Part shown: positions 37,277 to 46,770 of the stretch, piece after piece
How positions within the stretch are numbered: the stretch's first letter is position 1
Layout of the letters: the number at the start of each line of letters is the position of its first letter
Assembly: GCA_027579435.1 (NCBI GenBank)
Contig: JANBPK010001238.1
Coordinates: forward strand, 1-50,889
DNA from: Candolleomyces eurysporus
Lineage: Eukaryota; Basidiomycota; Agaricomycetes; Agaricales; Psathyrellaceae
Direction of reading: 5' to 3'
DNA length: 50,889 nucleotides
Made by a program: the position numbers and the translations under genes
The notes under the pieces: generated by a model
Told to the model about the DNA's origin: nothing
Seen by the model: the letters and a program-made list of their open reading frames with translations, nothing else
The model's database searches: none

Positions 37277-37920
37277 AGGGGCTTCATCAATCATACACAA
37301 TCTAGATCACTATCTGGTAAACATACCGGCGAATTGCGGCCATTCCGAACCCTTTGAATTCTGGAATGGTAGACCAGGATTCAGAATGGCATTGGCTACA
37401 TATGTGACTGCGGACTCGGTTTTTGGCCATGCAGAATTTCGCGTTCAGCATGACCTTTAATTTTCCTCTATTCATTTACAAGTTTATGTTCTTGAGATCC
37501 ACGTAACTCGCAATGGTACTCGGCTGTTTGCTTCCTCCTTTCTCCTTTAGGCTCTACAGCTTACTTGTAGCAGTAGTAGGCAAGTTGTACTCTGTGACTG
37601 CACTGACATCTGTGCATACTCGTGTTTGGTGGCAGATATCAAAGACGGAGACAGACTCGCCGAGTGGGGAACGGTGAAAGCGATGGCAAAGATGGTAAAG
37701 GTAGTGAAAGCCCCAGGTGCAGTTGTGAAGGGCAAGGTAATTTAGACACCAATGGATGCAGAATACCAATGATTGCAGCTTACTGTCATCACTCAAGCTT
37801 CTAGAAGGTCTTCGACAGGCAACCTCTACTCAGTTCTGGACGTAGCCAGACAGCATTCTAAATCGCTCAGAGACTTCAGAACCAGCACATAAAATGCATG
37901 CGTTAAAGAGTTCGATTATA
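37240..37920. repeat. YIF1/NLR convergent 3' flank, copy A
   Basis: Sequence beyond the YIF1 relic and the NLR1 stop, repeated at about 41,190-41,960 and, shortened, at about 46,410-46,760. Landmarks are GCAGCTCCATTCAATGAAGG, GGCTCTACAGCTTACTTGTA and CATCACTCAAGCTTC. Copies A and B share an open frame with FNEGASSIIHNLD and FRMALATYVTADS. No gene is firmly recognised. It is the 3' end of the duplicated unit. Confidence 0.75.
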
Positions 37921-37929
37921 AAGATAAAT

Positions 37930-40263
37930 TTAGCGTAAAACCTTGTGAGCTGAGGAATGAGACTCCTCTGGGGCTCTTGCCCTTCCTCCTTCTCCCGGTT
38001 CCTCTGGCGGCAGATCACTGAGGAGGTACTCACTCCCTCTTTTCACCAAGTGGGTCTTAGTGAACTCCCTCCATTTGTTGTAGTAAGGTTTTAAGGCATC
38101 TGCCAATCCGGGTTCGTTGAGTTCATTCTGCACAGATGGCAAAGGAAGGCAGTTAGCAAGCTTCCTTGTAACCAAGATGATGGGCTTACTTTCAATCGTT
38201 GCATAATAACAGATATCATCAGCAGGAACTTTGTTTCCCAGCCTAAAATTGCAGCTTCCTTTTGGACCAATCGATCGAGCTTTTCCCATGCCACATCATT
38301 GTGGGCTAAAGCAAGGATTTGTGGACCACTGAGTAAATCACCTTTGTTGGAATACAGCGCGAGGACGAGCATGGTAACCCTATCGGGCATACTGTGTGAA
38401 GTTGCATGAATACTGCCTGAAAAATAAGTGAATACAGACATCGCAAATGTTTTGATTGACTCACTGAGCTTTAAGGGAACCCGAGTGATTCTCTGCACAG
38501 CGGTCTCCAAAACGTAGGCTTTAACCTGGAGTTGCGGGATGAACAAGTTCTTGGAACGGGTTTTGCTATCCAAGAATTCAGAGAATGACCGGTGATAGAA
38601 ATGCATTATTATGAAGGGTATCGAGAAACTAGGTGACTGATGAAATACAGCAAGAGAGTGTAAGTCGGAAACAAGGACTTCATGGGTATTTCTTTCTAGG
38701 TTGAGGATCTCGCCGAAGTAGTTGGCGGTCCAGGTGTGGCCAATGCGATTGTCAGAATTGATTTGATAAGCCCTGAGAAGGAGCAGAAAGTTGCGCCCGC
38801 GATGAGTGTCGACGGCCTCATACGACTCTTTCGCGGCGGACAGGATGCCTGCGTAAAGCACGTCGAGAGCCTCGAATGGCCTCGCTAGCTGTCCTTCTTC
38901 TGGCGTCCAATCAACCACCGTCTGGAGCCTATCAACTGGAGAACTTCGGCGCTCCGAGACGTATTTGACAACCGTCGCCGCGTATACAAACTGCCCGGAC
39001 GCGGCTTTAACCAATTTCTCGATGTCTTCCACTGTGGGCCATGACTTGGATCGCGCTCGAGGGTCGTGGCTTCGACGCCCAATACCTTGAAGCCGCCACC
39101 ACAGGTAGCGACGGATATCATCCGTCGCGTCATACTCGTCGCTCAGTTGAATATGATACGCTAATTGGTGGAGGTAACCCTCAGTCTCCGCGTTCAGCGC
39201 ACTGCGAATGGCCCATTCCGGTCGACTGGCAATGAAAATGCGAAAAGGGAGACCGTTATCGAGGAGACAATGTTTGATGGCGGAGAGCAGTTCTGCTTGT
39301 CTTTCCTCGCCGGCGCATTCGTCGAGACCGTCGATAAGCACGGCGTACGGGAAACTGCCGGCGTCGAAATCGACATTCGCCTGGAGCTGTTTGAATGGGC
39401 GGACGACAAGGGAATCCATCTGAGTTTGGATAGTTCTGGTGAAGATGGGAGGGTCCTTTTCGATGGCCTTCCGGATATAGTCCTGGAGCGTAGGATCGTG
39501 CTGTCCTAATTGAAACGCGATGGTTGGTACGATGCGGGATAGATTGTTTCGAGTGGGGTCTTGGGAAGAGAAGAAGACTGCACAGCCTAGGACTCCCGAA
39601 CGCGCACAGCGTTCAGCGATGGTCTGCTGCAAGGCTGACTTGCCCGCTCCTGCAGCACCGGTCATACAGAGCAAGCGTGTAGAACCCTCCCGATCGCCGA
39701 TCCAGTCCGTGATTTCGCTGAGCACCTCGACGCGAGTATCTTCGTCGCACTTTGGAGGGTCAAACCTCGCTGCCGAATTATAGAAAGCATTTGGGGCTAT
39801 GTTGTCGAGCAGCATCGTCCAACCTTTGGCGACATAGGGTCAGGGGATGAAATCGGTCAAAGAATGCTAGATGCACACACCATCTATCGAGTGATTTCGG
39901 GTATTATGCACATGCTGGGACGAGTCTATCTGAATGTTTCCGCCAACATTGAAGTTGCGCGCCCTCGAGAACATCGACATGGATGCTGATGCGCCGCCGG
40001 ATGAGGCCACAGTTTCGGCAGCTGCTCCGGTGTATCGTCGTTTGGTACCGACAGTGGGCACACGACATTCCTCTGCTGAAGATGGTGCGAGCCCTCCCAA
40101 GCCGTATGGCAAGGACGGGTCTNGGGACAAGAGCCTGTAGATCTTGATTGATTGCGTCGTCGTCGTCGTCTCGGCCATCTCGCGCGCTGGAAGAGGACGA
40201 GAGCAAGCGTTGACGCTTGAATCTGGGTTGTCCTTTTGTCCCGGGTTTCGAACTTGAGGCCAT
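37930..40263 (-). CDS. NLR-like NACHT-domain STAND NTPase 1
   Basis: Exons 40263-39881, 39823-38190 and 38127-37930 give about 737 residues once the N at 40123 is ignored. The N-terminal exon (about 127 residues) is Ser/Arg-rich (MASSSKPGTKGQPRF) and ends in a Gly/Asn/His segment NFNVGGNIQIDSSQHVHN. Then comes the agaricomycete pre-NACHT signature APNAFYNSAARFDPPKCDED and a NACHT ATPase with Walker A TGAAGAGKSALQQ, Walker B LIDGLDECAG and FRIFIASRPEWAIR. A helical region follows (TVEDIEKLVKAASGQFVYAATVVKYV, winged-helix-like), then a C-terminal tail with NELNEPGLADAL. No WD40, ankyrin, TPR or HEAT repeats are seen. Family members are cytosolic switch ATPases linked to non-self recognition and cell death in fungi; the specific role here is inferred. 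It appears intact and is the first gene of a three-gene tandem array. Confidence 0.85.
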
Positions 40264-40754
40264 GGTGGTGACGCGGGGAAGAGCAAGGACTGGCTGAATG
40301 CTGTTGAGGCAGCCATGAGGCCACGATGTACCCACGCTTGGTCCTCAGTACTGCTTTCCGCTAGCGCTCGCCGAGACACCCATATCAGAGATTGGAGGAA
40401 TCGGAACTGCGGGAGGTGAAAATAACCTCGGAATTCTAGCGAAATGCATTTCCATGAAAAGTGAGCGAAGTTAGCCGCAGTCTTCATCTAACCGCAATCC
40501 TGGGTGAGTTCTGGAAGAACACCGGGCGTCTGTTCGACTTTGTTCGTGTTTATTTCCAAAGCCAGCGGCCTTGAGCGAGACAGCATCGGCCTGTCACGGA
40601 TTGGTCACGGACAATGACATCAAATCACCAACGACATGACACCAAACGACCAGCCTTTGAATCCTTTAGAGAGTGCAGGCTGGTCCTCAGTCCAAGCACA
40701 CACCCACACGAACCCATACCAAAAGAATCCGAAGATCCAACAAGAAGAATAACA
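40264..40754. repeat. Array upstream block, copy B (putative bidirectional promoter)
   Basis: Lies between the NLR1 start (minus strand) and a plus-strand YIF1 start stub. It shares the landmark series of the other three blocks, including TACCCACGCTTGGTCCTCAG, GAAATGCATTTCCATG, AACCGCAATCCTGG and GTGCAGGCTGGTCCTCAGTC. Its position suggests that it once drove NLR and YIF1 divergently. Confidence 0.75.
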
Positions 40755-41085
40755 ATGTCGCACTACTCATTTGAATTCGTCCCCGAGCGATATTTGACAG
40801 ATGGGAAGATAGAACTCAAAGTACGCCGGGTTTGGGTATGGACGTCGGTAAGCAATGGGACTCACTTTTGACTATTCTCCGCCTAACTCAACGTTTACTG
40901 GAAGGATTTGCCATGGTCGCCATTTCGGCAATGATGCGATCTTCGCTCTCTCTTCGTCGATTGTCGCCACCTTCGACATTATTCCGCCGAAGGATGAATA
41001 AGGAAACTCCGCTCTCTTGGAATTGAAATTTAGGAGTAGTCCTACCGTGTCTGCAACCTACTATTCCTATTGCTTGGCGCCAACT
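40755..41085 (+). pseudogene. YIF1-start/P450 C-terminus chimera, unit B
   Basis: The first codons of YIF1 (ATG at 40755, MSHYS) run directly into the 3' part of a cytochrome P450 gene. After the junction at about 40,769 one reads FEFVPERYLTDGKIE (the PERF/PERY motif). After an intron-like gap comes ICHGRHFGNDAIFALSSSI...FDIIPPKDE, the heme-binding loop with the cysteine codon at 40909-40911, followed by TAA. Everything upstream of the PERF region (I-helix, K-helix) is absent. It is a dead fragment, closely matching the more complete relic in the next unit. Confidence 0.72.
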
Positions 41086-41189
41086 GCGTTATTTGAACCT
41101 CAGTCAGCTCCTCCAGTTCGGATGTGAGTGATATCAAACTAAGACCTGGGCGCGATTCTCTGGCTGTTTGGGGAGGCATTTGGGAGTCA

Positions 41190-41480
41190 GATCGTCGTAC
41201 ACTTTTTGTACGCTCATCGGAAATTCTTGAGTGTTTACGCAGCTCCATTCAATGAAGGGGCTTCATCGATCATACACAATCTGGATCAGTATCTGGTAAA
41301 CAGACCGGCGAATTGCGGCCATTCTGAACACTTTGGATTCTGGAATGGTGAACCAGGATTCAGAATGGCGTTGGCTACATATGTGACTGCAGACTCGTGT
41401 TTTGGCCACGCAGAATCTCTCATTCAGCATGGCCTTCCTCTATTCATTTACAGGCTTATGCTCTCGAGGTTCATGTAATT
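41190..41480 (+). pseudogene. YIF1: YIF1 3' fragment, copy B
   Basis: A short remnant of the last YIF1 exon (GTTTGGGGAGGCATTTGG, matching the ANAFLVIWGGLW region of copy A) followed by the conserved 3' flank with the frame FNEGASSIIHNLDQYLVN. No membrane-domain coding upstream of it survives in this unit; a P450 fragment occupies that place. Confidence 0.6.
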
Positions 41481-41960
41481 CGCAATGCTACTCGGTTGTT
41501 TGCTTCCTCCTTTATCCTTTTAGGCTCTACAGCTTACTTGTAGCAGTAGTAGGCAAGTTGTACTCCGTGACTGTACTGACATCTGCGCGTCCTTTCGTTT
41601 GGTGGCAGATGTCAAAGACGGAGACGGACCCGCCAGGTGGAAAAAGGTGAAGGCGATGACAGAGATGGCGAAGGTAGTGAAAGCCGCAGTCGTGATGGGC
41701 AAGGTAATTTGGACAGCAAGGGACGCAAAATACCGATGATAGCGGCTTACCGTCGTCACTCAAGCTTTGAGAAGGTCTGCGGGAGGCAACCTCTACTCAG
41801 TTCTGGACGCAGCCAGACATCACTCTAAATTACTCGAGAACTTCGTAACCCACACATAAAATGCACGAATTAAAGGGTTCGATTATGAAGATAAATTTAA
41901 CGTGACACCTCGTGAGCTGAGGAATCGGACTCCTCCTGGGGTTCTTGCCCTTCCTCCCTT
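41481..41960. repeat. NLR 3' flank, copy B
   Basis: Second copy of the unit's 3' flank, including GGCTCTACAGCTTACTTGTA (3,972 bp after the same phrase in copy A) and the CTCAAGCTT...GAAGGTCT segment just downstream of the NLR2 stop. No independent gene is recognised. Confidence 0.7.
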
Positions 41961-41968
41961 TCTCCTTC

Positions 41969-44223
41969 TTACGGTTCCTCCGGCGGCAGATTGCTGAGGA
42001 AGCTCCTCAAGTCATTCTCCACAAAATACGTCTGAACGAGCTTCCTCCATTTGTTGTAGTAAGATTTCAAGGCATCTGCCAATCCGGGTTCGTTGAGTTC
42101 ATCCTGTAAATGTGGCAAAGAAAGACAGTCAGCAAGAATCTTTGTATCCAGGATGATGGGCTTACTTTCAATCGTCTCATAATGACAAATATCATCAGCG
42201 GGTAATCTGGTCCCAGGACTAAAATCTTATTTCCCTCTTGGACCAATCGATCAAGCTTTTCCCATCCGTTGTGGGCTAAAGCAAGGATTTGTTGACCACT
42301 GAGCAAATTGCCTCTGTCGGAATAATACATGAGGGCGTCCACTGCATCCCCATCGGGCATACTGCGTGAAGTTGCATGAGTGCTGCCTGAAGAATAAGTG
42401 AACACAGACATCGCAAACATTTTGATTGACTCACTGGGCTCCAAGGAAACCCGATTGATTCTTTGCACAGAGGTCTCCGGAACGTACGCTTTTACCTGGA
42501 GTTCCGTGATGAACAAGTTCTTGGAACGAGTTTCGCTATCCAAGAATTCAGAGAACGAGCGATGATAGAAATGCATTACCATGGAGGCTCGCAGGGAGCC
42601 AGGGAGCTGATGAAATACGACAAGAGAGTGTAAGTCGGAAACAAGAACTTCATGGGCATTTCTTTCTAGATCGAGGATCTCATCGAATTCGGGGGCGCTC
42701 CACCAGGGGCCGGCGAGAGCGCCAAAATTGATTTGATAAGCCCTGAGAAGAAGCAGAAAGTTGCGCCCTCGACGTGAGTCGACGGCCTCATACGACTCTT
42801 TCGCGGCGGACAAGATACTCGCATAAAGCACATCGAGAGCTTCGAATGGCCTCGTTAGCTGTCCTTCTTCTGGCGTCCAGTCAACCACCGTCTGGAGCCT
42901 ATCGACCGGAGAGCTTCCGTGCTCCGAGACGTATTTCACAACTGTCGCCGCGTACACGAACTGCCCGGACGCAGTTAAGACCAGCTTCTCGATGTCTTCC
43001 ACCGTGGGCCATGACTGGGATCGTGCTCGAGGGTCGTAGCTTCGACTTCCGATGTCTCGAAGCCGCCTCCACAAGTAGCGACGTATATCTTTCGTTGCGT
43101 CATATGTGTCGCTGAGTCGAATATGATACGCCAATGGGTGGAGGTAACCCTGGGTCTCCACGTTCAGCGCACTGCGAATGGCCCATTCCGGTCGACTGGC
43201 AATAAAAATGCGAAAGGGGAGATCATTATCGAGGAGACAATGTTTGATGGTGGAGAGCAGTTCTGCTTGTCTTTCTTCACCGGCACATTCGTCGAGGCCG
43301 TCGATAAGCATGGCGTGTGGGAAACTGCCGGCGTCGAAATCGACATTCACCTGGAGCTCTTTGAATGGGCGGACAACGAGGGTATCCATCTGAGTTTGGA
43401 TGGTTCTGGTGAAGATAGGAGGGTCTTTCTCGATAGCTTTCCGGATAAAGTCTTGGAGCGTAGGATCATGCTGTCCTAATTGAAACGCCATAGTCGGTAC
43501 GATGCGGGATAGATTATTTCGAGTGGAGTCTTGGGAAGAGAAGAAGACTGCACAGCCTAGGATTCCCGAGCGGCCACAGCGTTCGGCAATGGTCTGCTGC
43601 AAGGCCGACTTGCCTGCTCCTGCAGCACCGGTCATACAGAGTAAGCGTGTAGGACCCTCCCGATCGCCGATCCAGTCCGTGATTTCGCTGAGCACCTCGA
43701 CGCGAGTATCTTCATCGCACTTCGGAGCGTCATACCTTGCTGCCGAATTGTAGAAAGAATTTGGGGCTATGTTCTCTAGCAGCATCGTCCAACCTTTGGC
43801 GACATAGGGTCAGCGGATGAAACGGGTCAAAGAACGTCGGATGCACACACCATCTACCGAGTTATCTCGAGCATTATGCACATGCGGAGATGAGTCTATC
43901 TGAATGTTCCCGACGCTGATGTTGCACGGCCTCGAGAACATCGACGAGGATGCTGATGCTCCGGTGGATGAGGCCACATTCTCGGCGGTTGATCCGCTGT
44001 ATCGTCGTTGATTACCCACAACGGGAGCACGAGGTTCCCCTGCCGAAGATGGTGTAAGGACTTTCAAGCTGTCTGGCAAGGACGGCTCCTGGACAGTGGC
44101 CTGTAGATCTTGAGCGATAGGCTCGCCGTCTCGGTCATCTCGTGCACTGGATGACGAGGAGAATAAACGTAGAAGCCTGGATCTCAGGCGCCCTTTTTTC
44201 TTGGGTTTCGAACTCGAGGCCAT
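41969..44223 (-). CDS. NLR-like NACHT-domain STAND NTPase 2
   Basis: Exons 44223-43851, 43793-42166 and 42103-41969 give 711 residues with no frameshift or stop, the cleanest of the three paralogues. Order: Ser/Arg-rich head (MASSSKPKKKGRLRSR), the motif ISVGNIQIDSSPHVHN at about residue 105-120, then APNSFYNSAARYDAPKC. The NACHT domain has Walker A GAAGAGKS at about 180-187, Walker B LIDGLDEC at about 287-294 and RIFIASRPEW at about 319-328. A helical winged-helix-like region includes LTASGQFVYAATVVKYV, and the C-terminal exon begins DELNEPGLADALKSYY. It ends sooner than NLR1 (SNLPPEEP) and lacks the acidic tail. There are no C-terminal repeats. Exon structure and both intron positions match NLR1 and NLR3, so the copies arose by DNA-level tandem duplication. 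Probably cytosolic; function in recognition or cell death is inferred from the family. Confidence 0.88.
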
Positions 44224-44580
44224 TTTCGTGAGGCAGGGAAGAGTAATGACTGGCTCAGTGCCATCGGGGCAGACTGAGACATGACGCCACTATGTACCCA
44301 CGCTCGGTCCTTGAGCACGGCTTTCCCCTAGCGCTGATCCCATAGAGCGGAGGAATCGGAAACTGCAGGAAGTGGAAATAACCTTTGAACTTCTAGCGAA
44401 ATACATTTCCATGGAAAGTGAGAGGAGTTGGCCGCAGTGTTCATTCAACCGCAATCCTGGGTGAATTCTGGGTTAATTCAAATCTTGACTTGCTAGGTTT
44501 TGTTCGTGTCTATTCCAAAGCCAACGCCCTCAAGTGTCAGCGTGTCACTCTGGCATCAATCACCAGCAACACGACACCCC
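44224..44580. repeat. Array upstream block, copy C (putative bidirectional promoter)
   Basis: Third copy of the NLR upstream block with TACCCACGCTCGGTCCTTGAG, GAAATACATTTCCATGG and CATTCAACCGCAATCCTGG. On the plus-strand side the YIF1 start is gone and a P450 relic follows. Confidence 0.72.
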
Positions 44581-44779
44581 AAAGTTAAAACCAAAAGAAC
44601 TCCCCTCACATATACCCAACGTAGCCCATCTTATACTTGATGACGGCGTCATCGACCCTGAAGTCCCCCTGATGCATGAACCCACCTGCAGGTCCCCAAA
44701 ATCATCAGTCTCTCAGCTGGCTTGCTGTCCACGGCAGAGAATGGTACATCCAGCTCATATCGATTGCTCGTAACCCTCG

Positions 44780-46310
44780 GGCGATATCTTTTACTTGGAA
44801 GTGATGGGTCAACAAATATTGATTCTCGGTTCTCGATGACGGGCCGTGGATTTGTTCAAGCAGATTATTCGAATCAACCGTCAAGCCTTTCGATAGAGAT
44901 GTGAGTGACGTTAATGGCGAAGGATGGCAGCGATAACCTTGTTACTGAAATCTGGGATGAGTCTTGACTAGATGTTTATCTTAATGCCATACGGCCTTGA
45001 GTGGAGATGTCAGCGTCGTGCCTTTCACCAATACGTGCTGTCGGACAATATCACCCGACCATGTATGGAGAGAGGAATGCTTTGTTATGAAGGCTCAAAA
45101 CACATCCCAAAGACTTCCTAAAGCATCTCCACTGATATGTTTGCGACTTCTTGCGAAGGAATAAACATTGAATTTGAAATGTAAGCTTCCTTGCCACCAT
45201 CCTCATATGGGCTCGGTGAGAAGCAAAATGTAGCTCTAATTCAAGAGGCCAAGACGTCATTTACTGTGTTCGCAACTGTCAGAACCCCCAGCAAATATTA
45301 AGTCAACACCTTCTTAATTTCGACGCTTGTCCCTGCCTGGTTTCGGGTAGCGCAGATGATTCGTGGGCTTCTTCATGCACCGTTCAATGCTGCAAAGAGA
45401 AACTCCATGAGGCCGAACCGCATCGATTAAGGCTGCGTGTCTGACTTTCTTGTCAGGCTCATGGCAAAAGCGACCATCTAAGCACGGCCTCAACTTTCAT
45501 CGAATATTCATCAACACCTGAAACCGACGCCATCGACCCAAGCTCAAATCTGAGGCTCGCAAGATGTGCGCACAATCATATTTCGGTGAATGAGACTCCA
45601 TCGTCTAGGTCACCACTGCTAACAATAGGCTCAGTTGATGGTCCATTTAGGTTTTGGTCTTATCTTTGCCCTGGCCAATAACCCTGAAGAACAACGGAAG
45701 GCTCGAGCTAGATCGACTCTGTTGTTGGCTCGGATCGTTTACCTACCGTCAGCGATCTAGAGAGCCTTCCGCATGTTCATGCAGTCGTGAAGGAAATAAT
45801 CGATGGAACTCTGTCACTCCTCCCGGTGCTCCCCGTGCGAGTGTGGAGTACGACGAATACGATGGCTACTTTATTTCAAAGGGCACAATTTTTCCCGAAC
45901 AACTGGTAGCGTATTCTGCTCATTTTGAAGGCTCGAGAGTTCGACTTACGCACAAGACTGTAGGGCAGTAATGCATGACCCTGAAGTGTTTAATCGCCCA
46001 TTCGAATTCGTCCCCGAGCGATATTCGACAGATGGGAAGATAGACCGCTCAGTTCCAGACTCAAAGTACGCCGCGTTTAATTTGGGCATGGACGTCGGTT
46101 AGCAATGGGACTCACTTTCGACCATCCTCCGCCTAACTCAACATTTACTGGAAGGATTTGCCACGGTCGCCATCTCAGCAATGACGCGATCTTCGCTCTC
46201 GCTGGGTCAATTATCGCCACCTTCGACAATATTCCGCCGAAGGATGAATAAGGAAAATCCGTTCTCTTGGAATTGAAATTTGGGAATAGTACTACCATGT
46301 CTGAAACTTA
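44780..46310 (+). pseudogene. Cytochrome P450 pseudogene, unit C
   Basis: A long decayed P450 gene can be traced by motif order in shifting frames. YSNQPSSLSIEM (B-helix region) lies near 44,870-44,903. LMPYGLEWRCQRRAFHQY (C-helix W-R motif) is near 44,990-45,040. IDSVVGSDRLPTVSDLESLP and VVKEII then RWNSVTPPGAP (K-helix ExxR split by a frameshift) follow at about 45,700-45,840. Next are MHDPEVFNRPFEFVPERY (PERF) near 45,975-46,025, SKYAAFNLG, and ICHGRHLSNDAIFALAGSI with the heme cysteine codon at 46159-46161. Many stops and frameshifts are present, so it is not functional. P450s are heme monooxygenases of the ER; the layout suits basidiomycete families acting in xenobiotic or secondary metabolism, but the CYP family cannot be told. 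It sits where other units carry YIF1. Confidence 0.75.
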
Positions 46311-46404
46311 CTATTCCTATTGCTTGGCACCAACTGCGTTATTTGAATCTCAGTAAGCTCCTCCCGTTCGAATGTGAGTGATATATCAAGCTAAGACCTG
46401 CACG

Positions 46405-46485
46405 CGATTCTCTGGCTGTTTGGGGAGGCTTTTGGGAGTCAGATCGTCGTATGCTTTTTGTACGCTCATCAGAAACTCTTTTTTA
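46405..46485 (+). pseudogene. YIF1: YIF1 3' scrap, copy C
   Basis: About 80 bp (GGCTGTTTGGGGAGGCTTTT through TTTTTGTACGCTCATCAGA) match the end of the last YIF1 exon of copies A and B. The rest of the exon and the FNEGASS-type flank are deleted, and the 3' flank of the NLR unit resumes at about 46,485. Confidence 0.55.
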
Positions 46486-46765
46486 GGCTCTACGGCTTAC
46501 TTGTAGCAGTAGTAGGCAAGTTGTACTCTGTGATTGTATTGACAGTGATGGGCAAGGTAATCTGGACAGCAATGGATGCAGAATACCGATAGTTGCAGCT
46601 TACGGTCATCACTCAAGCTTCGAGAAGGTCTGCGACATGCAACCTCTGCTTAGCTCTGGACGTAGCCAGACAACACTCTAAATCGCTCGAGAACTTCAGA
46701 ACCCGCACATCAAATACAAGAATTAAAGGGTTCGATTATGAAGATAAATCTAGCGTAATACCTCG
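46486..46765. repeat. NLR 3' flank, copy C (shortened)
   Basis: Third copy of the unit's 3' flank, beginning GGCTCTACGGCTTACTTGTA, 4,967 bp after the phrase in copy B, with an internal deletion relative to A and B. Confidence 0.65.
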
Positions 46766-46770
46766 TGAGC

